A DNA stretch of 64,000 bases, taken from Chalara sp. BL73 (taxonomy: Eukaryota; Ascomycota; Leotiomycetes; Helotiales). Shown here one piece after another: positions 1 to 11,900 of the stretch. The notes beneath the pieces were generated by a model, which worked only from the letters and a program-made list of their open reading frames with translations, made no database searches and was not told where the DNA came from. The position numbers and the translations under genes were made by a program. The stretch spans positions 87,337-151,336 of the forward strand of contig CAKJVC010000099.1 in the NCBI GenBank assembly GCA_918026815.1. The letters run 5' to 3'. The first letter of the stretch is position 1, and every line of letters begins with the position of its first letter.

Positions 1-556
1 TAAATCAAGTTTCAATTTTTTGGGTTGTTATTTCATTTAGTTGTTTTCGTGTTAGTTACGCGAAATCGCAAAACACAATTTTCACCAAGTTTCGTGCCGA
101 GTGATGTAAAAGCGGCATGCCGTGACTTTTTGGTGTGTTGGCGCTAATGACGGCCGTTTCAATCGTACCCGTTCGAAGCACGATAAAATCAACCGGTCTC
201 ATAACCTGTTGAGACTGAACTACTCTTCTACTGTATTCAATTTGGGTGACAGCTCTTCATATAAAAACAGTGGCACGACCGTGCCATAGGGCAGTGACTC
301 ACCACGTCACTCAAATCAAGTCACAGGTTTCTATGTTAATTGGGCGGTTGCCCAGGGAAACCTCCTAAGTTAGTGCGGGACGGAGAGCATCAGCAGAATA
401 AAATGATGACCTTCTATCAAGAACAATCACGGACGCTGCTGCTTTGTGTAGACAGTTGCATCCGAACAGCCCAGATATCTATCTCGGCATGCACATGAAT
501 CAACCCATACACCTATACCATTGTAATCTAACTTTCGAGCCTCGAGGAGCCTCCAG
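1..556. other. Upstream region of the first gene, no gene seen
   Basis: No convincing coding frame, RNA gene or repeat was found here. It is moderately AT-rich and ends at the start codon at 557, so its right part probably holds the promoter of the 557-3221 gene. No clear TATA box could be assigned. Confidence 0.4.
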
Positions 557-3221
557 ATGCCTCGTCAAACCACCCCAACCCAGGCAGAGCTGTATGTTAC
601 CCAACCACACGACTCGCCGTTAGAGTATACTAACCCTCTCAAACAGTCAGCACGATCTCGAACAGTTCGAGGTCGTCCAACGACTCCATCAGCTTGCCTC
701 GAACATGACCGAAGAAGAAATAGCCTACTCGCTCGATCCCACGCGTCCCAAGCCTCCTCCAAGAGAGGTAGTTCCCGGACCTTGCGAATGTTCCATCTGC
801 GACCAGCAATTTCGAAGTTCCGAACAACAATCAGCCTTACGGATGACATACTCGAGGAAAGTTGAAGATTCAAAGGCTAGGGCGCTCGTGGCAGACCACA
901 TGAGAGGCATTGAAACAGCTCTTGCACACTTGCGATCCAAGTTGGCTGCACATGGGAAGGCAATATCCAGTCGCTGGAGGAAGAAAAGTAGGGATAAGAG
1001 AGCTGCATTTTTGTTAGCTGCGCAACCAGCATTGGAAACCAAGCAGTGGGTGGTCCCAAGATTTATCAACGATAAATCAACTCACCATTGGGAAGAGGCC
1101 CGCGAATCTCGCATGACTTGGTTGCTTCCCTGGTTGGATGTTGAATCTTTGGAGAACGATCCTGCTAGGCTGCTTGGACTTTTGTACAACCGGGCTCGGT
1201 TCACACCGGAACAATGGGCACCACACGATATGGCGAATCTCGTCTTCGGATATAACCAGGGGTTTCTTGATATCCTTTTCTCTCCCTTATGTGTGGTCAT
1301 GTCTGGGCCAAATTATGGAGAGCTGGTTTCTTGGAAAGAGAATGCAGCCCATCGACTGGACATCATCGGCTTTCCACGGGGCCAACTCCTTTTGGCAGCA
1401 CAGGATATGTTGCTTGCCTTTCTCTGCTCGGTCGTAGACGAATTGACCAAAGGTCTGGATCAGAGCATCGAGGTACAACATGCAGACTATGGCCTTGTTC
1501 CTCCACATATCCCAAGACTCGACTTCAAAAGATCTGGTCACCTTGAGATTTGGTCGGCATATATCAATCAGCCATTTTCCGAACCGCCAAAGTTTGATGT
1601 CGATGTTATTATTTCATTAGCTCGAGCAAGAGTCAATGAACTGGGCGATCACATCTGGTTAATGCAAACTGACGCCTCATACATGCGCAGAGTGATTCGG
1701 ACAGCCGTCTCAGCAATACCACTCAAACGTAATCTTCTGGGCCGGGAGCAAGACGCTCACACCCAAGCCCTCACCGAAATAATCATGGACAACGGAAGTT
1801 ATGCAACGTGGAAGTGGATATTGGAAGACTGCGAGACACTCAAACTATTGCAAATCAGGTATGGCGATGAGATATGTTCTGGCACTGGGACATATCTTCC
1901 TTCAGAGTACGACATTGCACTTCAGTCACTAGAGATGAGCCTGTCACAACAAATTCAAAATTCAGAGAAAATCATTCAAGATAGCTTTCCCATCCGTTCT
2001 GGATTTCGGGATCTTTACGAATTCGATCAATCGTCGGGTAACTTGAGGTGGCGATTGAAGCATGGAAAACGAAAGGATGGATTTTGGGACAGCATCTTTT
2101 TCGAGTCACAGACACTATACTGGTGTGTCACGAACTTGGTCGACCCCCCTGAAGATAGGGTAAAGTACCCAGCAAGTATGGTATTCGCATTCTTGGACGA
2201 ATATCTTGCTAGCTGCTCCAAAGAAGAGAGGGCTCAAATGGACGAGCGATTGTACGCTCAACTTTCGAACTACGCCGCCCTTGATGAGGTGTTTTCTGCA
2301 GTACAATTCCACCGGCCTGGGCCAGGTCACCGGCTCTCGGTCAAAGAGCTCAGAAGCGTCAGCACTTCAAGGCACTTCCGCTTTGTGAGATCTGCGAGAG
2401 CTGATGATCTACTGGTGCGAAAGTTCGGGACTTCGGGTGGTCTGACTCAACCTCTCCTCGAGTTTATGGATGCATATGATGCACGAGGAAGTCTTGGCAG
2501 GATATCTGATAAAATGCGCTTACAGTGTTTTGATGCCATCCAAAACTCGCAGAATGTATTTTGGTCAAGACTGCAAGACGTCAACACGCAATACATGAAA
2601 TTGTGCAATTTTTCACCAGAAGACATTGAGCTGGCCACCCTTTTAATATCAGCGCGATCACAACCCGAATTTATACAGAAGCTCCGGTCCGAACGACAGA
2701 AAATACTCGATGTTGAAAGGCCATCGAGCGTCCCCAAACACCTGCCCAAGCTCGGCGAGTTCGTCGCGCAAAGAGTGTGGGGACGTGAACGGCCATCCGC
2801 ACCGAAGTTTGCCGAAGAAGGCACCAAAATGAAGCGGCGCGCTCAGCAGCCAGTCTCGATGCCCTCCGTAGAGACACTCAGTCTCGAGGATGGACCCGAA
2901 TCTCTCCCGCCTATGCCAGTCAGGCAAAAAGCATACACAATCTTAAACGGCATGTTCAGCACAAACCCAGAATTGACTGCCAAGACTGTCGATTGGGACG
3001 CCTTCGTCACCGCAATGGCAGACGCGGGTTTCTCCGCTCGGCAAAGCAGCGGCTCTGCTGTGATCTTTGAGCCAGATGATTGGGAGAGAGGCTGGTCTGG
3101 TAAGATCGTCTTCCATAAGCCGCACCCAATTGCTAAGATTGACTCGGTCATGCTGAGGTCAATAGGAAGACGAATGGAGAAATGGTTTGGGTGGAATAAA
3201 GATACCTTCATTGTTCAATGA
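557..3221 (+). CDS. Large fungal protein with a HicA-like C-terminal domain, two exons
   Basis: Predicted as join(557..591,647..3221), 869 residues. The start at 557 is chosen because the first exon ends at a strong donor (GTATGT at 592) and a 55-nt intron carries TACTAAC and ends AACAG at 646, which brings the short exon into frame with the long one. An internal ATG at 705 would give 838 residues. The body contains stretches such as MTWLLPWLDVE and PNYGELVSWKE, typical, as I recall, of an uncharacterised fungal family sometimes labelled 'ipa protein'. Near the N-terminus is CSICDQQF, a partial zinc-finger-like pair of cysteines. The last ~75 residues (FHKPHP followed by MLRSIGRRM) resemble the HicA/dsRBD-like fold. 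Function unknown. The reading frame is intact, with base use like a host gene. The family assignment is from memory, the exon structure from sequence. Confidence 0.8.
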
Positions 3222-4084
3222 TGATAGGGACTTGGTCTTCATATTTGAGCTTCTGGTGAGCGGGCAAGACCCACAACGAACCAGAGCGCATAGCCCCATC
3301 CGGCAGGCGAGTACAGGGGATGCAACTTTGATCTAAAGCAACGGAAGAATGTCATGTTGGATGTGAATAAACGCCTGCGGTGGGTGGTGTGACGGGCTTA
3401 CAGAACCGAACAAGTGGATCGACGACTTGCAAGAGAAGTGTCATGCATATAGCGCAGACGATGTGATTAAAAAGGGTGTGTTAGAAGAGATAGAGCAGGA
3501 GATTATGCAGCTGAAGAGCCTGCCGTTCGCGCACACCAAGAGCTGTAAGGATAACAAGATCATTGCTTAGGTCGAGGGAGGGGCAAACAAGCCAACGATC
3601 CCGATAGACGTCGTCTCAGGTCGACAAGGAAACCATCACTGCTCCATAACTGTTGCTCAGTGAGTGTGGCTCACCTGACTCTCAGCGGAGCCCGGCTCAA
3701 AGCTCAAAGCCCTCGAGGCTCGCGATAGAATGCGCGAACCTATAGGATGATTACACTATTTCGCAGTCGTCTAAAACGTTCTTTTGTTGCAAAAGCTCAG
3801 CGCCTTCGATCTTAGAGCAATGTTGGTGTATACAAGCCATCTCTCCAATTCAACGCGCTTCAAAACGATAATTGGAGAGATATAGTAAGCTCAAGAGAAT
3901 TTAGACAGACAATGAATGTTTTAGTAGGAGTAGTTAGCCCAAGGACATATATAAATGGACATCATATTATTGATCGAGCTGATCGATGGCTATCCCTGCC
4001 TGAAGGTCCCCCGGAGTGGACATGTCTTCAATAAGTATCGTGATTCCCGATTGCTAGAGAACGATCAAAGATCCCACAAATATG
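3222..4084. other. Intergenic region with one short unknown coding fragment
   Basis: Mostly without signal. An open stretch at 3397-3570 (+) reads LTEPNKWIDDLQEK and ends SCKDNKIIA before a TAG. It has no start codon and looks like the tail of a lost gene, but I cannot name the family. The remainder has no ORF or repeat I can support. Confidence 0.25.
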
Positions 4085-4222
4085 TCACCGATTTAACTTA
4101 AGCTTCTTTTCCGCTTCTTCAGTCCTCTTGTTCGCATCCTCAAGCTCTTTCTTCAACTGCTTGATGTACTTGAGAACTAGCTCGACGGCCATGGCTTTGT
4201 TATTGCGCTCTGCTCTCCCTTT
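4085..4222 (-). pseudogene. Helix-loop-helix/leucine-zipper-like fragment
   Basis: On the minus strand a stretch of about 44 codons reads RAERNNKAMAVELVLKYIKQ, continues as a charged amphipathic helix (KKELEDANKRTEEAEKKL) and stops at TGA (4085-4087). The basic start and heptad-like leucines resemble the C-terminal end of a bHLH or bZIP-type DNA-binding domain. The frame is closed by TGA at 4223-4225, so this is either an exon whose partners were not found or a relic. Low confidence in the name. Confidence 0.25.
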
Positions 4223-4454
4223 TCACCTCTATTATCGCCATACTTGCGCGCATCACTTCCACTCTTTGTTTTAGAATTAGTTGCTGCTAATTAGATGAAT
4301 TATCTCACACCGACTAGCAGAACTGCAGCACCACGACAATAAATGATTCAAGATCCAGATGATTCGGAATACGTATTGGCGAGGCTAATCTTAAGACTAT
4401 ATATCGTTATACTAATCTCCCCTCAAGTAGTTGTCTCGGCTATAAGACTGAGTC

Positions 4455-6195
4455 TTATCTGCCGATCGGAGTGAAACTTCCATAATTCGTGGCAATCCAC
4501 TGTACGTATAGCGGGGGTGTTTGGCAGAAAACATTCGTGGTCATACAATTTTTATGACTAGCAACAAGCTCGAAAGACCTAGTCACGCCGGCCCTGTTAG
4601 TAACAGCCCGAAATACCTCAGGGTAAGGGACCCGGTCCAAGCAGAGCTCTTTTAGGCGAGGACATTGCTCAAAGAGGCAACGGGCAATATTGTGTGTCTC
4701 TTCTCGTAAAGGATTCGAGATGTCCGGCCTCCAACCGCGCCTCTTGGCCTCAGTAGCAATGACGAGATACTCTAGGTTAACAAGTTGGGAGAGTATTGCG
4801 GCTAGTGACGTAGCCCGGACGCCGCGAAGCCTTCCTGGAATATATAATCGGCGAACATTAGGGAACAATCGAATAAGTTCTAGATATTGTCAGTTCCGGA
4901 TAGTATTCAGGGCAGACCTAGTTTACCCTGAATATGTTCTTCCGTCCAACCGTGAGCGCACGTCCCATCAGGAGCAAACTGTAGAAGCTCAATTTCCTGC
5001 AGAGTCTCGAGACTACTAAATGCAGCTAGGCCTGGCGTACTGGCCGGAGAGTCTGGAATGTAGAAGGATGCGCGTTCTAGACTTGGGCACATAGCCGCCA
5101 TAAAGGAAATGTCAGCACTGGTATCGACATTAGAAAAGAATTGCAAGCCCTTGACACAAGGTAACCGAAGATTGGCCTGTTGTGCATAGATGCGAAAAGC
5201 CGGAATAATGGTCTTATGACCATATCTCAGGTTGAGATCCGCCTCACAGAGGTTTGGCATAGCCTTTAGAACATCAGCCAGCAGCATTGGCGTACTCCTA
5301 TCGCAAGCACCCCATCGAGTTCGACGGTGATTGTGAGGATCCAAATGTGGACCGACCGACTTCATTTTGAAGATTCTGGAGTGATGCAATTATTAGACGG
5401 ACACAGCATATCAGGACAGTAGGACATATCTCACCGTACAGCTTGCAGAATATCTGCATTGCTTAACAGCCAAGCCAACTCCACACGCATGTTTCTGTTG
5501 AGCAGGTTAGGTCTAAGGACCATACCTAAAGTCTATTGTAGGCACCTGTAGGCACCTGTAGGCACCTGTAGGCACCTGTAGGCATCAGTGTGTTGACATG
5601 TGGGTATCACACCTCTATAAGTAGAGGGATTCTCTCCTGTAGTTTAGGTTCAAAAACCTTCAGCAATTGATACTTGTTTGCCCTATACTCTCTGAAGGCC
5701 ACGTGACTTTCTCTAATTTGAACAGTTTCCCTCGTCACAACATATCTTCAAGCGCCTAAACAAGATGGGTATGACCAAATGTCGGATCTCCTTATTGACC
5801 TGAGATAAACGGCCGAGGCCACCACCAACAGCACACCAAGCATCCTTGGGATTGAGACTCTTAGGACCGACCCATTTATCCTCACGAGACTGAAGGTGGC
5901 ACCATTCGGCTATGAGTAGTAGGATATCCCTTGGCAAATCTTCGAGACGCAACTTCGAGGACGAATTCTTCAGTGTCTCTCGTTTGGACTTAGGATGGCG
6001 ACGATTCCCTAGGCCCCGAGGCTCGCTGGTGACACGTGCTGCTGGGATCTGGCTTTCGAGCAAAGCGATGTGCCTTTGCAGAGTCTGGATGTCGGCCTCC
6101 ACTTGTGCACACACTGCACCTACTTGAGGGGACACCTGGGCATCGACGACGGCCTGAATATGCGCATGTTGCTCGGCGGTGAATAAGTTCGACAT
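4455..6195 (-). CDS. F-box protein with leucine-rich-like C-terminus, multi-exon
   Basis: Three open blocks on the minus strand, 5713-6195, 4927-5396 and 4455-4879, look like exons of one gene. The first begins MSNLFTAEQHAH, has a coiled-coil stretch (residues ~30-55), then an F-box: LEDLPRDILLLIAEWC followed by LSQVNKEIRHLVIPILFRRL. The later blocks are leucine-spaced (LLADVLKAMPNLCEADLNLR, CPRLKELCLDRV) as in fungal F-box/LRR proteins. The intron 4880-4926 is well defined: donor GTAAAC, CTGAC branch, acceptor CTAG, joining HIQ to ELIRLFPNV in frame. An acceptor CACTCCAG precedes the middle block near 5396. The join between the first and middle blocks (about 5397-5712) is not resolved and contains a tandem repeat, so the gene may be broken there. 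Expected role: substrate adaptor of an SCF ubiquitin ligase (family inference). Confidence 0.6.
5537..5586. repeat. 10-bp minisatellite, five units
   Basis: Unit TGTAGGCACC repeated four times perfectly plus one variant (TGTAGGCATC), head to tail. It lies in the unresolved interval between the first two coding blocks of the F-box gene. Confidence 0.95.
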
Positions 6196-7187
6196 ACGAA
6201 AAGAATTTGTGTGAGGCTGTTGCGGCTGAGTCGCTGAACAGAATTATGTGATTGTATGCCCTGAAACGAGGAACGAGAGGAAGGGACAACCAACCGGCGC
6301 GCGAGGACAGGGGCCCGAAAAAAGCGGGGATTTGCGCTGAAGGTCTCTTCGCCAAGCCTCGTGCTGATTGGCTGCGTGGGGCCCTCGCGCATTGGCTGCG
6401 CCGACGTCCAAATTGATTGCTAGCGCTTCACCTGAATATGGAGTAGCGCCCTGTGTTCCCACGTGGTCACATACCTGATGCCTCACACAGGAGCTTCTTA
6501 CTTTAATAAACTTTTTTATATCGCTCCTACAAGAGAAAGGGGGTGCAGTTTACAAATCTGGAATGCCTCAGCCAGCCTCTCCTAGTCTTTTTTGCCATTC
6601 CTCTTCTGCCACAGCTGCCGACTAGCCATTGGAAAAGTCTTCTGTCCTATCTGGCTCAGGAATCTTAGTTTTTTGTTTGGACACATGCTTTCAGCCTCTT
6701 CAATAAATAGTACCCGACAGTAGAAAGTCGACGGCTGCTCTTCATCGGTCCTGAGACTCACCGTCTCGGTGTCTCCTGACAGAGACGCTGACGGCTCGGT
6801 GCCCGATCAATATGCAGGCATAGAGGGATCACTCCAGTCTAATCCGCAATCCTCTCACTGGCGTGAGCCTTGTTCATCGTCGATCATGTCTTCGCAGAGC
6901 CTCAATTCTCCTAGGATCATCCTCCCATCATGGAACCAAAGGTAAATATACTTCTTCCCCGCACATTACAAAGACTGACAAATCAAAACTAAAAACCGAC
7001 AGGATGATATTCGACCGTTTGAAATTCGTTCAACCGACCGTACCAACCCTGGCTCAGACAGTAGTCTCCATATTGAGTCTACAGAGCTCACGTGATTCTC
7101 TTGGGCAACTCGCGCCTAAACCTCCGTTTGCACACCTTATCATGCAACTGAAATGGCACCCTCCTTACCGTTGCATAACACAAGCCC
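6196..7187. promoter_or_regulatory. Region between the F-box gene and the Helitron gene, with two CCAAT boxes
   Basis: ATTGG occurs at 6367-6371 and 6391-6395, each followed by CTGCG. Read on the minus strand these are two CCAAT boxes 24 bp apart, about 170-200 bp upstream of the F-box start at 6195, a normal distance for the fungal CCAAT-binding (HAP) complex. From 6480 to 7187 no gene is supported. A 114-codon open frame at 6863-7207 has no recognisable features. Confidence 0.4.
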
Positions 7188-9255
7188 ATGGATGCTCCTT
7201 TATTTAGATGTAGTCGCCTAGCTTGTGCTGCGAAGGGAGCTCAGCCCATTGATAAGTTCGGGGTTAAATGGGACGGTACACGCGTCCAGATGTGTCTATC
7301 CTGCAGCGTCCGTCTCTATAGTCATCAGCCGCTTTCTATCCTGCTAATACTGCGTAGGAAAGGCATCGAGCGTGTCAAACTGCCTATCGCCATCGACAAA
7401 TAGCCCCTAACATGTCACCGGAGAGTAGGATCTCTCAGTCGCAAATATCAAACCGATTACAAGAGACCTCCAACTCGCCTTTAAGGTAAAGAAGCATATT
7501 TCTTCACTCCCTTTCATAATTTGATGTATTGAGAGCTAACCTGGCTTATTACCCAGTTACTCCGCGCCTACCGCTGTCCGCCATCGTTCCCGGGACGACC
7601 CTCCTAGATTACCAACCGGCTTTGATCCATTCCTAAATTCCATAGAGCCGGTGAAGTCCCTAGGCTACGAAGACCCCCCCTCGCCTAATGTACGGAAGGT
7701 CAATCGCTCTCAGATCTTGGAACCATCTCAACCGACATCGGTCTTTGACCCCTTTCAGAACTCTATCCCGCTCTCGCCAACGAGGCCTTCTAGCGATGCG
7801 CCTACTATTCATAGCCCCCCACGCTTGATATCGCGCCAACCGACATACCGTTCCCAACTGACATCTGCATTTGATCTCTCGCTGATTTCTTCAACCAATC
7901 ACTTGCCAACAATTCTACCAAACAAAAGGAGACGTCTTTCATCGTCGGCAAATCCTGCCCCGCCTCGTCCCACAAAGATCCGCACCCACATAAATACGGG
8001 ACTAAATACACCAGCACGAGAAGCTGCAAGAGCTGCATTGCACTTCCTAGAAGACGAGTTCAAGCTCCGAGAGACTGCATCAGAAGCATTTCCTCCAAAG
8101 ATATCCTCTTCACATATTCGAACTTCTATTGGTAAATATGCACGTGAAATGTCAACCGCGTCCAAGACATCTGTGTGCTGTTCTTGTGGCAAGCTTGTCC
8201 CTACTACGGATGTCTACGAAATCGGTGATGAGGACAATTTCTTTCGACCTCTACAAGGCTACCTCGATATCTGTGGCCGACACGGAAATATCTGGGATTT
8301 CTGTTCCCAGTGTCACTCAGCTCTCAGTCTCGGCACTATTCCCAAATTCTCCGCGAAGAACCTCGTTAATGTTATCATGTGCCAGCACTATCCGATTGCA
8401 TTAGATGATCTCACTCCAGTTGAGGAGTGTCTCATTGCAAAATGTCATCCAATTGGCACTATCATTAAACTGCGACCAGGGGGCCACCTATCTCCAATTA
8501 ACTATAAAGCGCTGCGAGGCCATATCATCGTCATCCCACAAGACCCGGGACCGCTTCTCCAGATTCTCCCTAGCCCTGAGTTGAGACTAGACAACCTTAT
8601 CAAAGTTATCTGGTTGGGAAATCGTGCCCCGGCGGATACGGATCTCAAACCATTTCTGCAAGTTCGAAAGGACAAGGTTCTCGCGGCTTTAGAATATCTA
8701 GTCCAGCACAACCACCTATATCACGACCTCACCATCAATCACCAAATGATGGACACTTGGAGTGACGACTTTATCCCGCCCGAGATCCGCGATAACATCA
8801 TCTGCCTTGGGAGCCCAGATCACCACGAGCGTGAGGGATATACAGTTGGGCTACAAGTCGGCAACTACGAGAACGATCTCCAAGCGGCCCAGGATGAAGG
8901 TTTCGATGCCGATGACAACGAAACTTTATTAACCGGCTCTGTCTACACGGATGTGAACGGAGAACGCCAGGATCCAAATATACGAATGATAGACGCGCTC
9001 CTAGGTATCGTGACTGGTAGCCGGTGCCAGGCGGAGGAGGGAGAGTCAACGGAGGAGGGTGTTACGGATCGGCATCCACATGCCCGAAGGAAGATTCCAA
9101 TAATCTCGTACGCCATACGCGGTCAAGCCACGCTGGCGAATAGTTGGGAAGACCCTCATTACTTTACAGCCGCTTTCCCAACCCTGTTTCCCACCGGCGT
9201 AGGAGGCCACTTGGACCAGAGGACGGTTCCTTATCGAATTTTGAAGGTGCGATAG
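7188..9255 (+). CDS. Truncated Helitron transposon protein, N-terminal zinc ribbon plus DUF6570-like region
   Basis: Proposed join(7188..7307,7358..7485,7557..9255), 648 residues. Intron 1 (7308-7357) has a perfect TGCTAATAC branch site and TAG acceptor; intron 2 (7486-7556) has GTAAAG, GCTAAC and CCCAG. The phases fit exactly. Exon 1 encodes a zinc-ribbon-like motif (CSRLAC, then MCLSC about 30 residues later). Exon 3 encodes a Ser/Pro-rich linker, a CCSCGKLVP motif, and the region known in fungal Helitrons as DUF6570 (EECLIAKCHPIGTIIKLRPG, ALRGHIIVIPQDPG). It stops just after HYFTAAFPTLFPTGVGGHL, where the Helitron_like_N (Rep-proximal) domain normally begins. Rep and helicase parts are missing, so the element is cut at about 9,235-9,255 by the junction with the CorA-like gene. 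The frame before the cut has no stops. It cannot transpose by itself. Confidence 0.7.
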
Positions 9256-9289
9256 TACTTAAGACTTTTCATTTGATTATTTACACAAG

Positions 9290-10570
9290 CGTTGGTACTG
9301 AAATGTCGAACGGGTCGTGGATTTCCGATTCTCTTTACGAGGAGCCCAGCACTTTTGGTAAATTTAAAAAATGCTACGCGCTTTACTCTACAATTCATGT
9401 GCGTGAGTCTTTTTCCAAGATTGTGCAAGTCACCCATTCTAACGCTTTTCCCTAGAATGAGCATCCTGGCTCTTTAGTGAGATAACTCTCGAATTTAACG
9501 TCTCTCCGAACTATCTTACAGTTCTAAACACGGGCGTAGCTACGTATGTATCTCCTTCGGTAAGCGAAAGTTGGATAGACTTGGAGTACGCGAGTAAGTT
9601 TTTAAACTGTTTCTCCATGACTAAATAATATAACAATCGTAGGATACGTCTTACAACAAAACACATCCTATTCATTTTATTCAATGGCGCTGAGTTTCAA
9701 TATCAAAATTGGGCAAACTCGCGTATTAATTTTCGGTGCTCAGTCCTGGTCGTTGTCAGAGATGTTTACTTACCTTGGTTCTATTTCGCCCTTACCATTT
9801 GGGCCAATGTTCGTTCCAACAGTAGCCATGGAGTTACAAGCAAAGTGGTTCAATGGAACCATCAACAGTTGCCATGGCAGAATCTATGACATTGAGACTA
9901 CTACCGGAATGAGACGATTCAACGGTTTGTCTGATAACGACCAAACCGCGATCCAAGACTGGAAGAAGCTTGACTTGATTGATATTGCCCGTGATCTCAA
10001 TAGCATCTTGAGTAGACTTGCCTTTTTATAGCTACAAGCTGAGACTGGTGCATATCTTATTGAAAAGATGCAGTTATCCGTTGAAGTACTCAAAGGAAAA
10101 CTTGAGAAAGAAAGAGAACGCTTTAGGGGGGAGACCGAAGATCATATACTTTCAAAACTTGAATACATTCAAAGCTGGTTTTTGGGCATCAAGGCTCGTT
10201 GCTGTTACTTGACCGAGCGCACGCAGGCACAAGTTCAAACGGTATGCTCAACCCTCTTTTCGTGAACAAGATAATACTAAACATCATTAATTAGGTTTAC
10301 AGCCTTATTGCCTCTCAGGATAGTCTAACTAACATTGAAATCGCTGAAGCATCCCATGATATTGCGAAAGAGAGTCGAAAAGATAATGAAGCAATGCGAA
10401 TGATTGCGGAACTTAGCCGCCGAGATAATCAATTAATGCTTCAAATTGCAGAAGACTCAAAAACTGTTGCATTAGCCACTGCACGAGATAATGCGACCAT
10501 GAGAGTTATCGCTGGCGTTACAATATTATTCCTTCCCGCCACTTTTGCAGCGGTCAGTCGTTTCCCGTTG
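9290..10570 (+). pseudogene. CorA-like magnesium transporter family protein, interrupted and C-terminally truncated
   Basis: Several exons read as a typical fungal CorA-like protein: MSNGSWISDSLYEE (9303), a middle block with VAMELQAKWFNG, IYDIETTTGMRRF and DWKKLDLIDIARDL (9684-10031), then LQAETGAYLIEKM, WFLGIKARC and LTERTQAQVQT. The next exon starts at 10294 after an intron (donor GTATGC at ~10241, acceptor TTAG) and ends RVIAGVTILFLPATFAA, which is the start of the first membrane helix. At 10,571 LINE sequence begins, so the rest of the membrane domain is lost. There is also an in-frame TAG at about 10,029 (AFL-stop-LQAETG) where a lysine is expected. Upstream exons between 9,450 and 9,680 are short and not fully resolved. 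Identification is from family patterns I recall; the truncation is seen directly. Confidence 0.7.
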
Positions 10571-11660
10571 CACGGCTGAACTCGCCGCGATAGCAATGGC
10601 AATGAAGCGCCTACCGCTACATCTGGTGGGAAGACAGGTCACGATTATTTCAAACAACCAGGGAGCCCTGCTAGCAACGAGCCAACCAAGACATCAATCA
10701 GGACAAACCAGCATTAAAGAGATTTACGAGGTAGCGTCTGCGCTGAGAAAAGGAGGCAATTCTATTTCCATGATATGGATCCCGTCTCAGGAGAGCTTCG
10801 AGCTCGGCAGGAGGGCAAAGGAAGCCACACGACAGGCTACCGAGCCAGACCGAACACCGCAAGGGCAATGCTACCAAGCCAAATCTACAACTATCAACAG
10901 GGGAAAAGCAGAGAAGGCAATAAGGACACTACCAGACGAGGTGGGAAAGTATTCCAGAGAAATAGACACCGCACTGCCAGGAAAACATACTCGTACCCTA
11001 TACGACGGTCTCAAGCGGAGAGAAGCGAGCGTATTACCACAGCTCCGTACAGGAATGGCACGACTGAACGGATATCTTCACCGGATTGGAGCAGCGGAAT
11101 CTGACCAATGTGCCTGCGGTCAGGCAACAGAAACTGTCAAGCACTTCCTTTTCCGATGCACGAGATGGGACGCACACCGAACACAAATGCTAGCACTGAC
11201 GGACACAAGAAGAGGCAACCTCTCCTTCTACCTGGGAGGGAAAGCTCCATCTGACCCGGAGAAATGGACACCAAATATAGACGCGGTTCGAGCAACGATC
11301 AAGTTTGCCATAGCCACAAGACGACTGGACGTGGAAGTAGAGCAGGCAACTAACTCCCTACAATAGGAACTCCCATTTCTTTCTTTTATTCCGACTAACC
11401 CTTTATCACCCTCGTGTCCCCAGCAGGTCTCGCTTCAGTCGCCGACAATAGGACATTGAACACTTGGAGGAATGAACTTCAAGTTAACTTGCTACTAACT
11501 ACGCACGAGACCACGTTGAATATGTGTTACTGAAATTGGAAAATGTAAATAGAAGCAGTTCTGTATGGGCTTCAGGAGGCATTAGAAACACCGAGGGAAG
11601 TGTATATGTAATATAGAATACGGCCCTTTAGGCTTAGCCGGGCGCAATAAACTACTACTA
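10571..11660 (+). mobile_element. 5'-truncated LINE copy (RNase H and C-terminal zinc motif only)
   Basis: From CACGGCTGAACTCG at 10,571 onward the sequence matches the 3' part of the full-length LINE at 52541-58102 (opposite orientation) at high identity. It encodes the RNase H end (ELAAIAMAMKRLPLHLVGRQ...), the linker, and the C-terminal CACG...HFLFRC zinc motif, ending at TAG 11,366. The 3' UTR and the tail CTACTACTA (11,651-11,660) are also shared. The open frame is intact over this piece. 5' truncation is the usual outcome of target-primed reverse transcription. It interrupts the CorA-like gene. I could not find a clear target site duplication. Confidence 0.9.
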
Positions 11661-11900
11661 ATATAAATACGCATTACCGGGTCGTCCTTATATTGAGCTT
11701 TGCCATCCTCATATTGTTAAAGGATAAAATCTAAGGCAGGGAGTGCCTCGTCAAGGGTGTTATGGTTTGATTCTAGAGCCTTGGTCGTATGTGCGAGGTT
11801 GGTACGAAAACCTTTAACTTATAAGTTAAGGATTCATGATTGGTATCAAGATTAGTGGAAAAATTAGGGAAATAGAGGAACTGGCCTTGCTCAAAAGGGC
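11661..11900. other. Short spacer between LINE copy and hAT relic
   Basis: No gene or clear repeat seen. It may be the downstream end of the hAT element, because the hAT reading frame stops at 11,901. Confidence 0.3.
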
